A stretch of 64,000 nt of DNA, taken from assembly GCF_030316855.1 (NCBI RefSeq), contig NZ_JASZYR010000012.1, positions 113,361 through 177,360 of the forward strand, written 5' to 3'. A program made the translations under genes and the position numbers. Below are positions 26,774-36,479 of this stretch, one piece after another. The stretch comes from Variovorax sp. J22P240 (GTDB lineage: Bacteria > Pseudomonadota > Gammaproteobacteria > Burkholderiales > Burkholderiaceae_C). Below the pieces are notes generated by a model. It had not been told where the DNA came from. It searched no databases and worked only from the letters and a program-made list of their open reading frames with translations. Position 1 is the stretch's first letter; every line of letters begins with the position of its first letter.

Positions 26774-27553
26774 ATGCCTAGATTTGCAGCCAATCTGACG
26801 ATGCTGTTCAACGAACTGCCGTTCATGCAGCGCTTCGAGGCCGCCGCCAAGGCGGGCTTCAAGGCCGTCGAATACCTGTTCCCCTACGCCTACGACAAGA
26901 AGGAGCTGGCCGCCGCGCTGCATGCGAACGGCCTCGAGCAGGTCCTGCACAACCTGCCCGCGGGCAACTGGGACGGCGGCGAGCGCGGCATCGCCTGCCA
27001 CCCGGAGCGCGCGGGCGAGTTCCGCGAAGGCGTGGCCCGTGCGATCGACTACGCGACCGCACTCGGCTGCCCACAGGTCAACTGTCTGCTCGGCAAGCTT
27101 CCCGAAGGCCTGACGAACGGCGATGCGCGCAAGGTGGTCGTCGACAACCTGCGGTTCGCCGCGAAGGAACTGCAGGGCGCGGGCATCCGCCTGCTGATCG
27201 AGCCGATCAACAGCTTCGACATCCCCGGCTTCTATCTCACGCGCACCGACCAGGCGGTCTCGCTGATCGACGAAGTCGGCTCGCCCAACTTGCTGCTGCA
27301 GTACGACATCTATCACGCGCAGCGCATGGAAGGCGAGCTGGGCGCCACGCTGACGAAGAACATCACGCGCATCGGCCACATCCAACTCGCCGACAACCCC
27401 GGGCGCGGTGAGCCGGGAACGGGCGAGATCAACTACCCGTGGCTCTTCAGGCACATCGACTCGCTGGGCTACGCCGGCTGGATCGGCTGCGAATACAAGC
27501 CACGCGCCACGACCCTCGATGGCCTCCAGTGGCGCATCACCCTCACCCAGTAA
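26774..27553 (+). CDS. hyi: Hydroxypyruvate isomerase
   Basis: The 259-residue TIM-barrel protein interconverts hydroxypyruvate and tartronate semialdehyde. The opening MPRFAANLTMLFNELPFMQRFEAAAKAGFKAVEYLFPY is the family pattern. Metal-binding residues are visible in LLIEPINSFDIPGF, YDIYHAQRMEG, and HIQLADNPGRGEPGTGEINY. Length matches E. coli Hyi (258). It follows gcl after an intergenic repeat and precedes glxR by 39 nt, so the three form one pathway unit. Confidence 0.95.
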   Translation: MPRFAANLTMLFNELPFMQRFEAAAKAGFKAVEYLFPYAYDKKELAAALHANGLEQVLHNLPAGNWDGGERGIACHPERAGEFREGVARAIDYATALGCPQVNCLLGKLPEGLTNGDARKVVVDNLRFAAKELQGAGIRLLIEPINSFDIPGFYLTRTDQAVSLIDEVGSPNLLLQYDIYHAQRMEGELGATLTKNITRIGHIQLADNPGRGEPGTGEINYPWLFRHIDSLGYAGWIGCEYKPRATTLDGLQWRITLTQ

Positions 27554-27592
27554 GAGACGCAAGAGACGCGACAACAAAGGAAATCCAGCGAC

Positions 27593-28495
27593 ATGGCATC
27601 CACCGCACAAAAGATCGGATTCATCGGCCTCGGCATCATGGGCGCCCCGATGGCGGGCCACCTGCTCGAAGCGGGCCACCAGCTCTTCGTCAACACGCAC
27701 GGCAACACGCCCGAACCCTTCGCTTCGAGGGCGATGGTCTGCGCCACGGCCACCGAGGTCGCGCGCCAGGCCGACATCGTCTTCATCATGGTGCCGGACA
27801 CGCCGGACGTGGAGAAGGTGCTGTTCGGCGAAGGCGGCGTCGCCGCGGGCCTGACCAAGGGGAAGACCGTGGTCGACTGCAGCTCGATCGACCCGATCGC
27901 GACCAAGGCTTTCGCGAAGAAGATCACCGACCTCGGCTGCGGCTACATCGACGCACCGGTCTCCGGCGGCGAGGTAGGCGCCAAGGCGGCGAGCCTCACG
28001 ATCATGTGCGGCGGCGATGAAGGCACCTTCGGGCGCGTGCGGCCCCTCCTCGAAAAGATGGGCAAGAACATCACGCTGGTCGGCGCTGCGGGCGACGGCC
28101 AGGTCTGCAAGGTCGCCAACCAGATCATCGTGGCGCTCAACATCGCGGCGGTTGGCGAGGCACTGGTCTTCGCGTCGAAGGCCGGCGCCGACCCTGCGAA
28201 GGTTCGACAGGCGCTGATGGGCGGCTTCGCGTCGTCGCGCATTCTCGAAGTGCATGGCGAGCGGATGATCAAGCGCACCTTCGCGCCGGGCTTCCGCATC
28301 GCCCTGCACCAGAAGGATCTGAACCTCGCGCTCCAGGGTGCACGAGCGCTCGGCGTGGCGCTGCCACAGACGGCGAGCGCGGCACAGCTCATGAATGCCT
28401 GCGCTGCTCTGGGGTATGGGCAGCAGGACCACTCGGCGCTCGTCCGTGCGCTGGAGGCGATGGCACAGCACCCTGTTGCGCCGGATGCTGGCTGA
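27593..28495 (+). CDS. glxR: 2-hydroxy-3-oxopropionate reductase (tartronate semialdehyde reductase)
   Basis: This 300-residue beta-hydroxyacid dehydrogenase reduces tartronate semialdehyde to D-glycerate with NAD(P)H. The dinucleotide motif is IGFIGLGIMGAPMAGHLLEAGH, the substrate loop DAPVSGGEVGAKAASLTIMCGG, and the catalytic Lys lies in GDGQVCKVANQIIVA. It completes the glyoxylate-to-glycerate route with gcl and hyi. No glycerate kinase gene follows; instead the gene converges with a glycosylase-like gene, with 1 nt between stop codons. Confidence 0.95.
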   Translation: MASTAQKIGFIGLGIMGAPMAGHLLEAGHQLFVNTHGNTPEPFASRAMVCATATEVARQADIVFIMVPDTPDVEKVLFGEGGVAAGLTKGKTVVDCSSIDPIATKAFAKKITDLGCGYIDAPVSGGEVGAKAASLTIMCGGDEGTFGRVRPLLEKMGKNITLVGAAGDGQVCKVANQIIVALNIAAVGEALVFASKAGADPAKVRQALMGGFASSRILEVHGERMIKRTFAPGFRIALHQKDLNLALQGARALGVALPQTASAAQLMNACAALGYGQQDHSALVRALEAMAQHPVAPDAG

Positions 28496-28496
28496 T

Positions 28497-29360
28497 CTAC
28501 CAGGCGATCGGCTCCGCTCCGAAGGCCACGAGCTTGGCGTTGACCGCTTCGAACGGATTCGGTCCGTTCATGAAGCCGGGCGCCACCGGGTGCGGCATCG
28601 CGACCTCGCCGGCGCGGGTGTCCCAGGTGCCCGCCTGGGTGGCCGCGAGCTTCACGCTTTCGCTCGCCAGGAGCTTCTGCGCCAGTGCGCCGAGGCAGAG
28701 GAAGACCACCTGTCCGCTCTGGCGTGTCGCCGTGGATCGCAGCACCTGGCCGACGACCGGCCTCCAGAAGGGAATGTGGCCACGCGTCTGCTCCGGCGCA
28801 CCGCCTGACTTGTAGCGCGTGATGGTGAGGCCGGCATTGAGAAATAGCACGCCCTGCGTCTGCTGAAGCCTGTCGAACAAGGCGCGAGGCGGTTCGAGCG
28901 CGACGGCGGGCGTCGCGATGTGGCGAGCGAAGGCCGCCCAGTTCATCTTCAGTACGGCCGGATCGTTGGTGCGCACGGCGACCATCATGCGCAGCAGCGC
29001 GCGCAGGCTGTTCGCGACGGCGGCCGCTGGCAGGCTCCAGGTGTCGATGTCGCCCTGCTCGAAGGAGCGGCCGGTCGCACGGCTCAGCGCCGGATAGGGA
29101 TCCTGGCCGATCAGCACGCAGCGCACGTCCGCGGGGGCAATGCCGTCGAAGGCGCGGAACACGTGGGCATCGGCCCGCGCACCGGGCAGCGGCTTGTCAC
29201 GCCGCGACGGATAGATGGGCTGCAGGTCATCGTAGGTGAGCGTGCTGCCCACGGCGGTCGGGTTCGGGCTGGCGCCGGCGAGCACGGTGCGCCAGGCGGG
29301 CGTGAGGTCGTTGCGCCAGTTGACGGTGAAGTCGTTCAGTGCGTCGCGCAGCAAGGCCAT
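28497..29360 (-). CDS. Uracil-DNA glycosylase-superfamily protein
   Basis: The 287-residue product contains CVLIGQDPYP, the catalytic motif of family 1 UDG with its water-activating Asp. Later LNAGLTI corresponds to the second family motif (LLLNxxLTV). The C-terminal minor-groove loop appears as PHPVAPGF rather than the usual HPSPLS, so activity on uracil is not certain. It is longer than typical Ung (about 225). The ATG at 29360 lies 13 nt after the stop of the amidohydrolase gene, which suggests a two-gene operon. Confidence 0.75.
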   Translation of the reverse strand: MALLRDALNDFTVNWRNDLTPAWRTVLAGASPNPTAVGSTLTYDDLQPIYPSRRDKPLPGARADAHVFRAFDGIAPADVRCVLIGQDPYPALSRATGRSFEQGDIDTWSLPAAAVANSLRALLRMMVAVRTNDPAVLKMNWAAFARHIATPAVALEPPRALFDRLQQTQGVLFLNAGLTITRYKSGGAPEQTRGHIPFWRPVVGQVLRSTATRQSGQVVFLCLGALAQKLLASESVKLAATQAGTWDTRAGEVAMPHPVAPGFMNGPNPFEAVNAKLVAFGAEPIAW

Positions 29361-29373
29361 GGTGGTGCGGCGT

Positions 29374-31029
29374 TCACGACCAGAGGTCGCGCAGCCCCTC
29401 CTTGATGGTGTCGGGAACGTTCTTCTGCGTGTCCAGGGCGTCGAGGTAGGCGGCATCGTCGACGACGGTCAACGCATCGATGGCGAGTGGCATGACGGTG
29501 GCCGAGAGCTTCTTCGTTTGGGCGAACACCGGCCGCATCGCCGCGGCCCGCAGCGATCGGCCGCCGGGCGTTCTCACCGGCAGGTCGACGCGCATCTCGA
29601 CGCCGGTGTCGAGTACCTCGTCGAGCGCCAGCCGCCAGGTGTTGGCGCCGGCGCTTGCCATCGCCAATCGCGAGATCGGCCGCGGTCGCTCGGCCTGGCG
29701 TGCGAGCGCAGGCAGGCCGCGCAATGCGCGGGTCAGTCGCTCGCCCGCGCCGGCGAGCGTGAGGTTCTGCGTCAGCGGATCTTCGGCCGGGTGCGCGAGG
29801 AACAGCATGCGCTTGGTGCCGCCGATCGTGATCGCCTCGCCCGCGAAGCCCAGCTTGCGCATCAGCGTCGCGTCGCCGAAGCGACCGACGCCGCTGATCA
29901 TCACGAGCAGAAGGTCCGATTCCTTGGCGCGAATGAGCTGCTGGTAGGGGTCGCCCGAAGCGCCCTGCACGATGATGAGGTCGGCACGCTTTCCGGCCTC
30001 GACCGTGCCGACCACGCGCTCCCAGCCGAGCAGTCCGGCCGCCTCGCGCGTGACCATCGCCACCAGTTCGCGCGCCGCGAAGATCCCGCCGTTGGCCTCG
30101 CTGAAAAGCTGCGCGACCTTGAGTTCGTTGAGGAGGTTGCGACTGCCCGAGGGCGCCCAGTCGCAACCGAGGGAGATGGGCACGCCGGCCGCCTTGGCTG
30201 CGGCGACGTCGGCGGTGCCGCCGTACAGCAGCAGGTTGCTGAAGGGCGACCAGACCATGCTGCCGCCGTTGGCTGCCAGCACCTGGAAATCGGGCGCCTG
30301 CAGCGCCGCCGCGTGGATGCCGCACAGTGAGGACGTGATCGCCCAGTTGTCGTCGCCGATCCGCAGCGACTGGAAGGCGCGGCGCGCGGTCGGGTCGGTG
30401 CCTTCGGAGAGATGCAGCAGGTAGCAGGTTTTCTCCTTCTTCAGCCGGGTGAGGAAGGTCTTCGCGTCCTTGGCCGCGACGTCGGGCACGCGCGTGGAGG
30501 CTGCAGGCAGGGCGGCTTCGTCGTCGGTGGCCTCGACGTTGCGCACCACGCCACGGAAGTAGCGCCGGATGCCCGACTGGTTCGCCAGCGTGATGCCCTG
30601 GCCGGTGGTGGTGCCGCCAATCAGCACCTTGGCCTCGACGTAACGGCAGATGGACGCCAGCAAATCGGGCGTGGCCGCGAGCGTCTGCATCGGCGCGGAG
30701 ATCTTGCTCTGGTACTCCGCGTGGCGCGCCCATTGGCCACGGTTGCTGAATTTCTTCGGCACCTGCCACAGCGGCAGCACGTTGTAGGGCATGTGGTTGT
30801 GCAGGTCGATCAGTCCGGGGTAGATGGTGCCCCCCGAGTTCGTCACCGCCGTGTTGCCGAAGCCGGCGGGCGCGGGCGCCGATGCCTCCTGCACCGCGAC
30901 GATGTCGCCGTTCTGCGTGTAGACGCGGCCGTCGGCGATCACCTTGAAGCTGCCGTTCATCGTGACGACGCGGCCCTGGAGCACGAGCTTCGGGCTATCG
31001 GCGGGGTCGATGGGTTTCTTGGTGGCCAT
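29374..31029 (-). CDS. Amidohydrolase-superfamily protein (TrzA/AtzA/GuaD-like)
   Basis: The 551-residue protein has the composite beta domain at both ends and a metal-dependent barrel. Visible metal ligands are HxH in GLIDLHNHMPYN, His in CYLLHLSEG, His in LCGIHAAAL, and Asp in SLGCDWAPSG. The pattern fits deaminating or dechlorinating members acting on purine, pyrimidine or triazine rings. A C-terminal extension of about 120 residues beyond the usual end (AKESDLLLVM onward) is unusual. It is the first gene of an operon with the glycosylase-like gene. The substrate is unknown. Confidence 0.82.
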   Translation of the reverse strand: MATKKPIDPADSPKLVLQGRVVTMNGSFKVIADGRVYTQNGDIVAVQEASAPAPAGFGNTAVTNSGGTIYPGLIDLHNHMPYNVLPLWQVPKKFSNRGQWARHAEYQSKISAPMQTLAATPDLLASICRYVEAKVLIGGTTTGQGITLANQSGIRRYFRGVVRNVEATDDEAALPAASTRVPDVAAKDAKTFLTRLKKEKTCYLLHLSEGTDPTARRAFQSLRIGDDNWAITSSLCGIHAAALQAPDFQVLAANGGSMVWSPFSNLLLYGGTADVAAAKAAGVPISLGCDWAPSGSRNLLNELKVAQLFSEANGGIFAARELVAMVTREAAGLLGWERVVGTVEAGKRADLIIVQGASGDPYQQLIRAKESDLLLVMISGVGRFGDATLMRKLGFAGEAITIGGTKRMLFLAHPAEDPLTQNLTLAGAGERLTRALRGLPALARQAERPRPISRLAMASAGANTWRLALDEVLDTGVEMRVDLPVRTPGGRSLRAAAMRPVFAQTKKLSATVMPLAIDALTVVDDAAYLDALDTQKNVPDTIKEGLRDLWS

Positions 31030-31254
31030 GGTTCACTCCCCCCGACACGGATCGTGACGCGCCACCGGCCATGGCGCATCAGACAAAAGAGCTATGCCCG
31101 AAGCCCGGGCGCTCACCGCGACCGGCGCAATGGCTCGACGTTCCACGTATGAAAAACCCAGCTGAAAAAGCAGGGCAACTACGGGCCGCTTCTCCCCTGC
31201 ATCGCCAGACTTTGGGGTAGCCTCTGTCCTGAGCCAAGAAGCAAGGAGACACTG

Positions 31255-33555
31255 ATGGCAAACACACTATCCCCCGCCGAACAGGCACTGCGCGATGCGG
31301 CGCGTGAATACCACCGCTCGCCGGTGAAGGGCAAGATTTCGATCTCGCCCACCAAGCCTCTTCTCAACCAGCGCGACCTCTCCCTGGCCTATTCGCCGGG
31401 CGTCGCCTACCCCTGCCTCGACATCGAGGCCGACCCGTCGCTCGCAGCCGAATACACCTCTCGCGGCAATCTGGTCGGCGTCGTCACCAACGGCACCGCA
31501 GTGCTCGGCCTGGGCAACATCGGCCCGCTGGCAAGCAAGCCCGTGATGGAAGGCAAGGGCTGCCTGTTCAAGAAGTTCGCCGGCATCGACGTGTTCGACA
31601 TCGAACTCGCCGAGACCGACCCCGACAAGCTCGTCGACATCATCGCGGCGCTCGAACCCACGCTGGGCGGCATCAACCTCGAGGACATCAAGGCGCCCGA
31701 GTGCTTCTACATCGAGAAGAAGCTGCGCGAGCGCATGAACATCCCCGTCTTCCACGACGACCAGCACGGCACGGCCATCATCTCGGCGGCCGCGCTCATC
31801 AACGGGCTCGAACTCGTCGACAAGAAGATCGAGGACGTGAAGATCGCCGTCTCCGGCGCGGGCGCGGCGGCCATCGCCTGCCTCGACGTGATGGTCGGCC
31901 TCGGCGCCAAGCATTCGAACATCTACGCGGTCGACTCCAAGGGTCTCATCTACGTCGGGCGCGCAGGCGGCTTCGACGACTCGAAGACGCGCTACGCCCA
32001 GAAGGACACCGGCGCCCGCACGCTGGCCGACGTCATGAAGGACGCCGACGTGTTCCTCGGCTGCTCGGCACCCGGCGTGGTCACGCAGGACATGGTCAAG
32101 AGCATGGCCCGCCAGCCGATCATCCTGGCGCTCGCCAACCCAGAGCCCGAGATCCGGCCCGAACTCGCCAAGGCCGTGCGCCCCGACTGCATCATCGCGA
32201 CCGGCCGCTCGGACTACCCGAACCAGGTCAACAACGTGCTGTGCTTCCCGTACATCTTTCGCGGGGCACTCGACTGCGGTGCGAGCAAGATCACGGAAGA
32301 AATGAAGCTCGCCTGCGTGCGCGAGATCGCCGATCTGACCAAGGCCGACATCAGCGAGGAAGTCGCCAACGCCTACGCCGGGCAGGAGCTCTCCTTCGGG
32401 CCCGACTACATCATCCCCAAGCCTTTCGATTCGCGGCTGATCCTGCGCATCGCGCCCGCCGTCGCCAAGGCAGCCGAGGAGTCGGGCGTGGCGACGCGGC
32501 CGATCGAGGACCTGGAAACCTACCGCCAGCACCTGACGCGCTTCGTCTACCAGACCGGGATGTTCATGCGCCCGGTCTTCAGCGCCGCCAAGTGCGGGAC
32601 CGCCAAGCGCGTGGCCTACGCCGAAGGCGAGGACGACCGCGTACTGCGCGCCGCTCAACTGGCCGTCGACGAAGGCCTGGCCAAGCCGATCCTCGTGGGC
32701 CGTCCGGCCGTGATCGAGGCGCGCATCAAGAAGGCCGGGCTGCACATCCGCGTGGGCACCGACGTCGAGTGCGTCGACCCCGAAGACGACCCGCGCTTCC
32801 GGACCTACTGGGAGACGTACCACAAACTCATGGGCCGCCGGGGCATCACGCCCGAAGCCTCGAAGGCCATGGTTCGCCGCTCCAACACGACCATCGCCTC
32901 GCTGATGGTGCACCTGGGCGACGCCGACGCGATGCTGTGCGGCCTGGTCGGGCGCTTCGACAGCCACCTCAAGATCCTGGACAACGTGCTGGGCCTCAAG
33001 GCCGGCGCGCCGGGCTTCGCGACGCTCAATGCGCTCACGCTCGAGAAGTACACGCTCTTCATCGCCGACACCAACGTGCATGAAGACCCGAGCGCCGAGA
33101 CGCTCGCGAACATCGCGATGATGGCCGCGGAAGAAGTGCGCCGCTTCGGCCTGCCGCCCAAGGTGGCCTTCCTGTCGCACTCCAACTTCGGCTCGTCGGA
33201 TCGCGGCTCGGCGCGCAAGATGCGGCTCGCCAAGGAACTGTTCGCGAAGATGGCGCCCGACATCGAATGCGACGGCGAGATGCACGGCGACGCCGCGCTC
33301 TCCGAGGAAGTGCGGCGCAAGGCCCTACCTGAAAGCAGGCTCACGGGCGAGGCCAACCTGCTGATCTGCCCGAACCTCGACGCGGCCAACATCCTCTTCA
33401 ACGTGCTGAAGATGACCGGCGGCAACGGCGTGACAGTCGGCCCCATCCTGATGGGCGCACAAGGCTCAGCCCACATCCTCACGGCTTCGGCCACTGTGCG
33501 GCGCGTCGTCAACATGACGGCACTGGCCGTGGCCAACGCCAGCTCGCCGCGCTGA
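31255..33555 (+). CDS. maeB: NADP-dependent malic enzyme with phosphotransacetylase-like domain
   Basis: This 766-residue enzyme converts malate to pyruvate and CO2. The malic N-terminal domain (about 15-160) includes SLAYSPGVAYPCLDI and GLGNIGPLASKPVMEGKG. The NAD(P)-binding domain (about 165-405) includes VFHDDQHGTAI and ISGAGAAAIACL-like residues (AVSGAGAAAIACL). The C-terminal phosphate acetyltransferase-like domain (about 430-760) gives the MaeB length and is usually regulatory, sensing acetyl-CoA. An AAGGAGA site precedes the ATG. The gene stands alone, divergent from the amidohydrolase, and supplies NADPH and pyruvate from C4 acids such as those imported by DctA. Confidence 0.96.
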   Translation: MANTLSPAEQALRDAAREYHRSPVKGKISISPTKPLLNQRDLSLAYSPGVAYPCLDIEADPSLAAEYTSRGNLVGVVTNGTAVLGLGNIGPLASKPVMEGKGCLFKKFAGIDVFDIELAETDPDKLVDIIAALEPTLGGINLEDIKAPECFYIEKKLRERMNIPVFHDDQHGTAIISAAALINGLELVDKKIEDVKIAVSGAGAAAIACLDVMVGLGAKHSNIYAVDSKGLIYVGRAGGFDDSKTRYAQKDTGARTLADVMKDADVFLGCSAPGVVTQDMVKSMARQPIILALANPEPEIRPELAKAVRPDCIIATGRSDYPNQVNNVLCFPYIFRGALDCGASKITEEMKLACVREIADLTKADISEEVANAYAGQELSFGPDYIIPKPFDSRLILRIAPAVAKAAEESGVATRPIEDLETYRQHLTRFVYQTGMFMRPVFSAAKCGTAKRVAYAEGEDDRVLRAAQLAVDEGLAKPILVGRPAVIEARIKKAGLHIRVGTDVECVDPEDDPRFRTYWETYHKLMGRRGITPEASKAMVRRSNTTIASLMVHLGDADAMLCGLVGRFDSHLKILDNVLGLKAGAPGFATLNALTLEKYTLFIADTNVHEDPSAETLANIAMMAAEEVRRFGLPPKVAFLSHSNFGSSDRGSARKMRLAKELFAKMAPDIECDGEMHGDAALSEEVRRKALPESRLTGEANLLICPNLDAANILFNVLKMTGGNGVTVGPILMGAQGSAHILTASATVRRVVNMTALAVANASSPR

Positions 33556-33571
33556 GTCGCGCACCAAAGTG

Positions 33572-33602
33572 ACGCCCCGCAGCGGTGCACGCGGCGGGGC
33601 GT
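33572..33602 (+). terminator. Hairpin after maeB, possible terminator
   Basis: ACGCCCCGC (33572-33580) pairs with GCGGGGCGT (33594-33602) around a 13-nt loop, 16 nt after the maeB stop. The following bases (TGTCAC) lack a clear T run, so termination may be weak. Confidence 0.45.
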
Positions 33603-33745
33603 TGTCACGTCCGGCCGCCTCCTGGGCGGCCTCGAGGCAAGGCCCCGACATGCACCCCATTGGCTCATCGGAAGGGTTCGCACCAATCGCGTGCCGGCAC
33701 CGTTTTTGCTTGAATCCCGTGCACTCATCTTTCACGGAATCCTGC

Positions 33746-34774
33746 ATGAACAAGCGCCAACTGATCCAGACTTTCCTCGCCGCATCGGCTCTGAGCTTCG
33801 GCCTGGGCACCGCCCACGCCCAGACCACGCCGATCAAGTTCCAGCTCGACTGGCGCTTCGAGGGGCCGGGCGCTTTCTTCACGCACCCTGCCGCCAAGGG
33901 CTATTTCAAGGCCAGCGGCCTCGACGTCACGGTCGACGCGGGCAACGGGTCCGGCGGCGCGGTCACCCGCGTGGCATCGGGCGCCTACGACATGGGCTTC
34001 GCCGACCTGGCGGCGCTGATGGAGTTCCACGCCAACAACCCTGACAGCCCGAACAAGCCGGTCGCGGTCATGATGGTCTACAACAACACGCCGGCATCGG
34101 TCATGGCGCTCAAGAAGAGCGGCATCACCAAGCCCGCCGACCTCACGGGCAAGAAGCTCGGCGCGCCGGTGTTCGATGCGGGCCGCCGCTCGTTCCCGAT
34201 CTTCGCCAAGGCCAACAACGTCGGCGCGGTCAACTGGACCGCGATGGACCCGACCCTGCGCGAGACCATGCTGATGCGCGGCGACATCGACGCCATCACG
34301 GGCTTCACCTTCACCTCGCTGCTGAACCTCGAGGCGCGAGGCGCCAAGACGGCGGACGTGGTCATCCTCCCCTACCCCGAATTCGGCGTGAAGCTCTATG
34401 GCAACGCGATCATCGTCTCGCCCAAGCTCATCAAGGAGAACCCGGCGGCGGTAAAGGCCTTCCTGCTGGCCTTCACGAAGGGCGCGAAGGAAGTGATCGC
34501 CAGCCCCGCGGTCGCCATCGAATCCATCAAGGCACGCGACGGGATCGTCAACAGCGAGTTGGAGACGCGCCGCCTCAAGCTCGCGATCGACACCGTGGTC
34601 AACACGCCCGATGCACGCGCCGAAGGCTTCGGCCAGATCAACGCCGGCCGCTTGTCGTTGATGGCCTCCCAAGTGTCGGACGCCTTCGCGACCAAGACCC
34701 GCGTAAATCCCGATGCAGTGTGGAACGGCTCTCTGCTGCCCACCGCGGCCGAGCTGAACATCCTTCGCAAGTGA
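33746..34774 (+). CDS. NitT/TauT-type ABC transporter substrate-binding protein
   Basis: The 342-residue protein has a signal peptide (about 1-26, ending AHAQT) and an NMT1/SsuA-like two-lobe fold. PIKFQLDWRFEGPGAFFTHPAAKGYFKASGLDVTVDAG marks the first lobe, and ADLTGKKLGAPVFDAGRRSFPIFAKANN the second. Related proteins bind nitrate, taurine, aromatic acids or pyrimidine precursors; the ligand is open. Its stop overlaps the ATPase start by 1 nt. A paralogue of similar length lies at 38725. Confidence 0.9.
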   Translation: MNKRQLIQTFLAASALSFGLGTAHAQTTPIKFQLDWRFEGPGAFFTHPAAKGYFKASGLDVTVDAGNGSGGAVTRVASGAYDMGFADLAALMEFHANNPDSPNKPVAVMMVYNNTPASVMALKKSGITKPADLTGKKLGAPVFDAGRRSFPIFAKANNVGAVNWTAMDPTLRETMLMRGDIDAITGFTFTSLLNLEARGAKTADVVILPYPEFGVKLYGNAIIVSPKLIKENPAAVKAFLLAFTKGAKEVIASPAVAIESIKARDGIVNSELETRRLKLAIDTVVNTPDARAEGFGQINAGRLSLMASQVSDAFATKTRVNPDAVWNGSLLPTAAELNILRK

Positions 34775-35619
34775 TGGAGGACACCGGGAACACCCCCTTC
34801 GTCGATTTCCAAGACGTCTGGCTCGCCTACAACGAGGAACTGCTTCGCGCCAATCACTTCGCTGTCGAGGCCATCGACCTGCAGGTGAAGCGCGGGGAAT
34901 TCATCGCCATCGTCGGGCCTTCGGGCTGCGGCAAGTCGACCTTCATGAAGCTGACGACGGGTCTCAAGATGCCGTCGATGGGCAAGATCCGGATCGACGG
35001 CGAGCCCGTGACCGGGCCGCTGAAGATCTCGGGCATGGCCTTCCAGGCGCCATCGCTGCTGCCCTGGCGAACGACGGTCGACAACGTGTTGCTGCCGCTG
35101 GAAATCGTCGAGCCCTACCGCTCGACCTTCAAGGCGAAGCGAAAGGAATACGTCGAGCGTGCGCGCAGGCTGCTGCAGAAGGTCGGCCTCGGCGGGTACG
35201 AGGACAAGTTCCCGTGGCAGCTCTCCGGCGGCATGCAGCAGCGCGCGAGCATCTGCCGCGCGCTCATCCACGAGCCCAAGATGCTGCTGCTCGACGAGCC
35301 CTTCGGCGCGCTCGACGCATTCACGCGCGAGGAGCTGTGGTGCATCCTGCGCGACCTCTGGACCGAGCAGCAGTTCAACGTGATCCTGGTCACGCACGAC
35401 CTGCGCGAGTCGGTGTTCCTGGCCGACACGGTCTACGTGATGAGCAAGAGCCCCGGCCGCTTCGTGGTGAAGCGCGAGATCGAGCTGCCGCGCCCGCGCG
35501 AGCTGGAACTGACCTACACCAAGGAGTTCACCGACATCGTGCTCGAGCTGCGCAGCCACATCGGCGCGATCCGCAGCAATGCGACCGCCGCATCGGCGCC
35601 CGCCGTGATCCCGCAGTAA
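34774..35619 (+). CDS. NitT/TauT-type ABC transporter ATP-binding protein
   Basis: The 281-residue ATPase has Walker A GPSGCGKST (about 49-57), Q-loop FQAPSLLPWRTT, signature LSGGMQQRA, Walker B MLLLDEPFGALD and the H-loop VTHDLRESVFLAD. The FxxPxLLPWxxxxxN pattern is typical of SsuB/TauB/NrtD proteins. The ATG overlaps the stop of the binding-protein gene (TGATG). It energises uptake together with the permease 7 nt downstream. Confidence 0.95.
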   Translation: MEDTGNTPFVDFQDVWLAYNEELLRANHFAVEAIDLQVKRGEFIAIVGPSGCGKSTFMKLTTGLKMPSMGKIRIDGEPVTGPLKISGMAFQAPSLLPWRTTVDNVLLPLEIVEPYRSTFKAKRKEYVERARRLLQKVGLGGYEDKFPWQLSGGMQQRASICRALIHEPKMLLLDEPFGALDAFTREELWCILRDLWTEQQFNVILVTHDLRESVFLADTVYVMSKSPGRFVVKREIELPRPRELELTYTKEFTDIVLELRSHIGAIRSNATAASAPAVIPQ

Positions 35620-35626
35620 GCCTTTC

Positions 35627-36397
35627 ATGAAAAACAACAAGCAATTCGAACGCTGGTCGCCGTGGCTCCTGCTGGTGGCAGTCCTCGTGCTGTGGCAGGT
35701 CATCTGCTCGGGTTTCGGCGTCTCGGAGTTCATCTTTCCGAGCCCGTGGCGCATCTGGACGCAGTTCTGGGAGTTCAAGGAAATCATCGCGGGCCATGCG
35801 TGGCGCACCTTCTGGGTCACGATGGCGGGCTTCGGCATCGCGATCGTGGTGGGCGTGCTGCTGGGCTTCGTGATCGGCAGCTCGCGGCTCGCCTACGCGG
35901 CGGTGTACCCGCTGATGACGGCCTTCAACGCGCTGCCCAAGGCGGCCTTCGTGCCCATCCTGGTGGTGTGGTTCGGCATCGGCATCGGGCCGGCGGTCCT
36001 CACGGCGTTTCTCATCAGCTTCTTTCCGATCATGGTCAACATCGCGACCGGTCTTGCGACGCTGGAGCCCGAGCTGGAAGACGTGCTGCGCGTGCTCGGC
36101 GCCAAGCGCTGGGATGTGCTGACGAAGGTCGGCCTGCCGCGTTCGATGCCCTACTTCTACGGCTCGCTCAAGGTGGCGATCACACTCGCCTTCGTCGGCA
36201 CCACGGTGTCGGAGATGACGGCCGCCAACGAGGGCATCGGTTACCTGCTGATTTCCGCCGGCTCCTCCATGCAGATGGGGCTGGCCTTCGCGGGCCTGAT
36301 GGTGGTGGGCGCGATGGCCATGGGGATGTACGAACTCTTCAGCGCGGTCGAGAAGCACACCACGGCCTGGGCGCACCGCGGTTCGCAGAACGAGTGA
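35627..36397 (+). CDS. NitT/TauT-type ABC transporter permease
   Basis: The 256-residue protein has six predicted membrane helices. The EAA loop reads LEPELEDVLRVLGAKRWDVLTKVGLPRSMPYFYGSLKVAI (about residues 147-186), where it contacts the ATPase. The length is typical of SsuC/TauC. It ends the three-gene transporter operon, although the EthD gene 82 nt downstream could be read through. Confidence 0.94.
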   Translation: MKNNKQFERWSPWLLLVAVLVLWQVICSGFGVSEFIFPSPWRIWTQFWEFKEIIAGHAWRTFWVTMAGFGIAIVVGVLLGFVIGSSRLAYAAVYPLMTAFNALPKAAFVPILVVWFGIGIGPAVLTAFLISFFPIMVNIATGLATLEPELEDVLRVLGAKRWDVLTKVGLPRSMPYFYGSLKVAITLAFVGTTVSEMTAANEGIGYLLISAGSSMQMGLAFAGLMVVGAMAMGMYELFSAVEKHTTAWAHRGSQNE

Positions 36398-36479
36398 GGC
36401 GCGGCAAGGGCGCCGGAGTGTGCCCTTGTCTCCCGCGGCGGGTTCTCCTATGCTCGCGAACCCGACAAGGAGACAAGCC

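Noticed and set aside
33671..33712. Possible third copy of the mirrored element from 38.4 kb, before the first binding-protein gene
   Set aside because: Only about 9 of 12 positions match in one block and the second block is poor, which is within chance for this composition.
36405..36428. Hairpin CAAGGGC/GCCCTTG after the ABC permease gene
   Set aside because: The stem is 7 bp and no T run follows; it is too weak to call a terminator.
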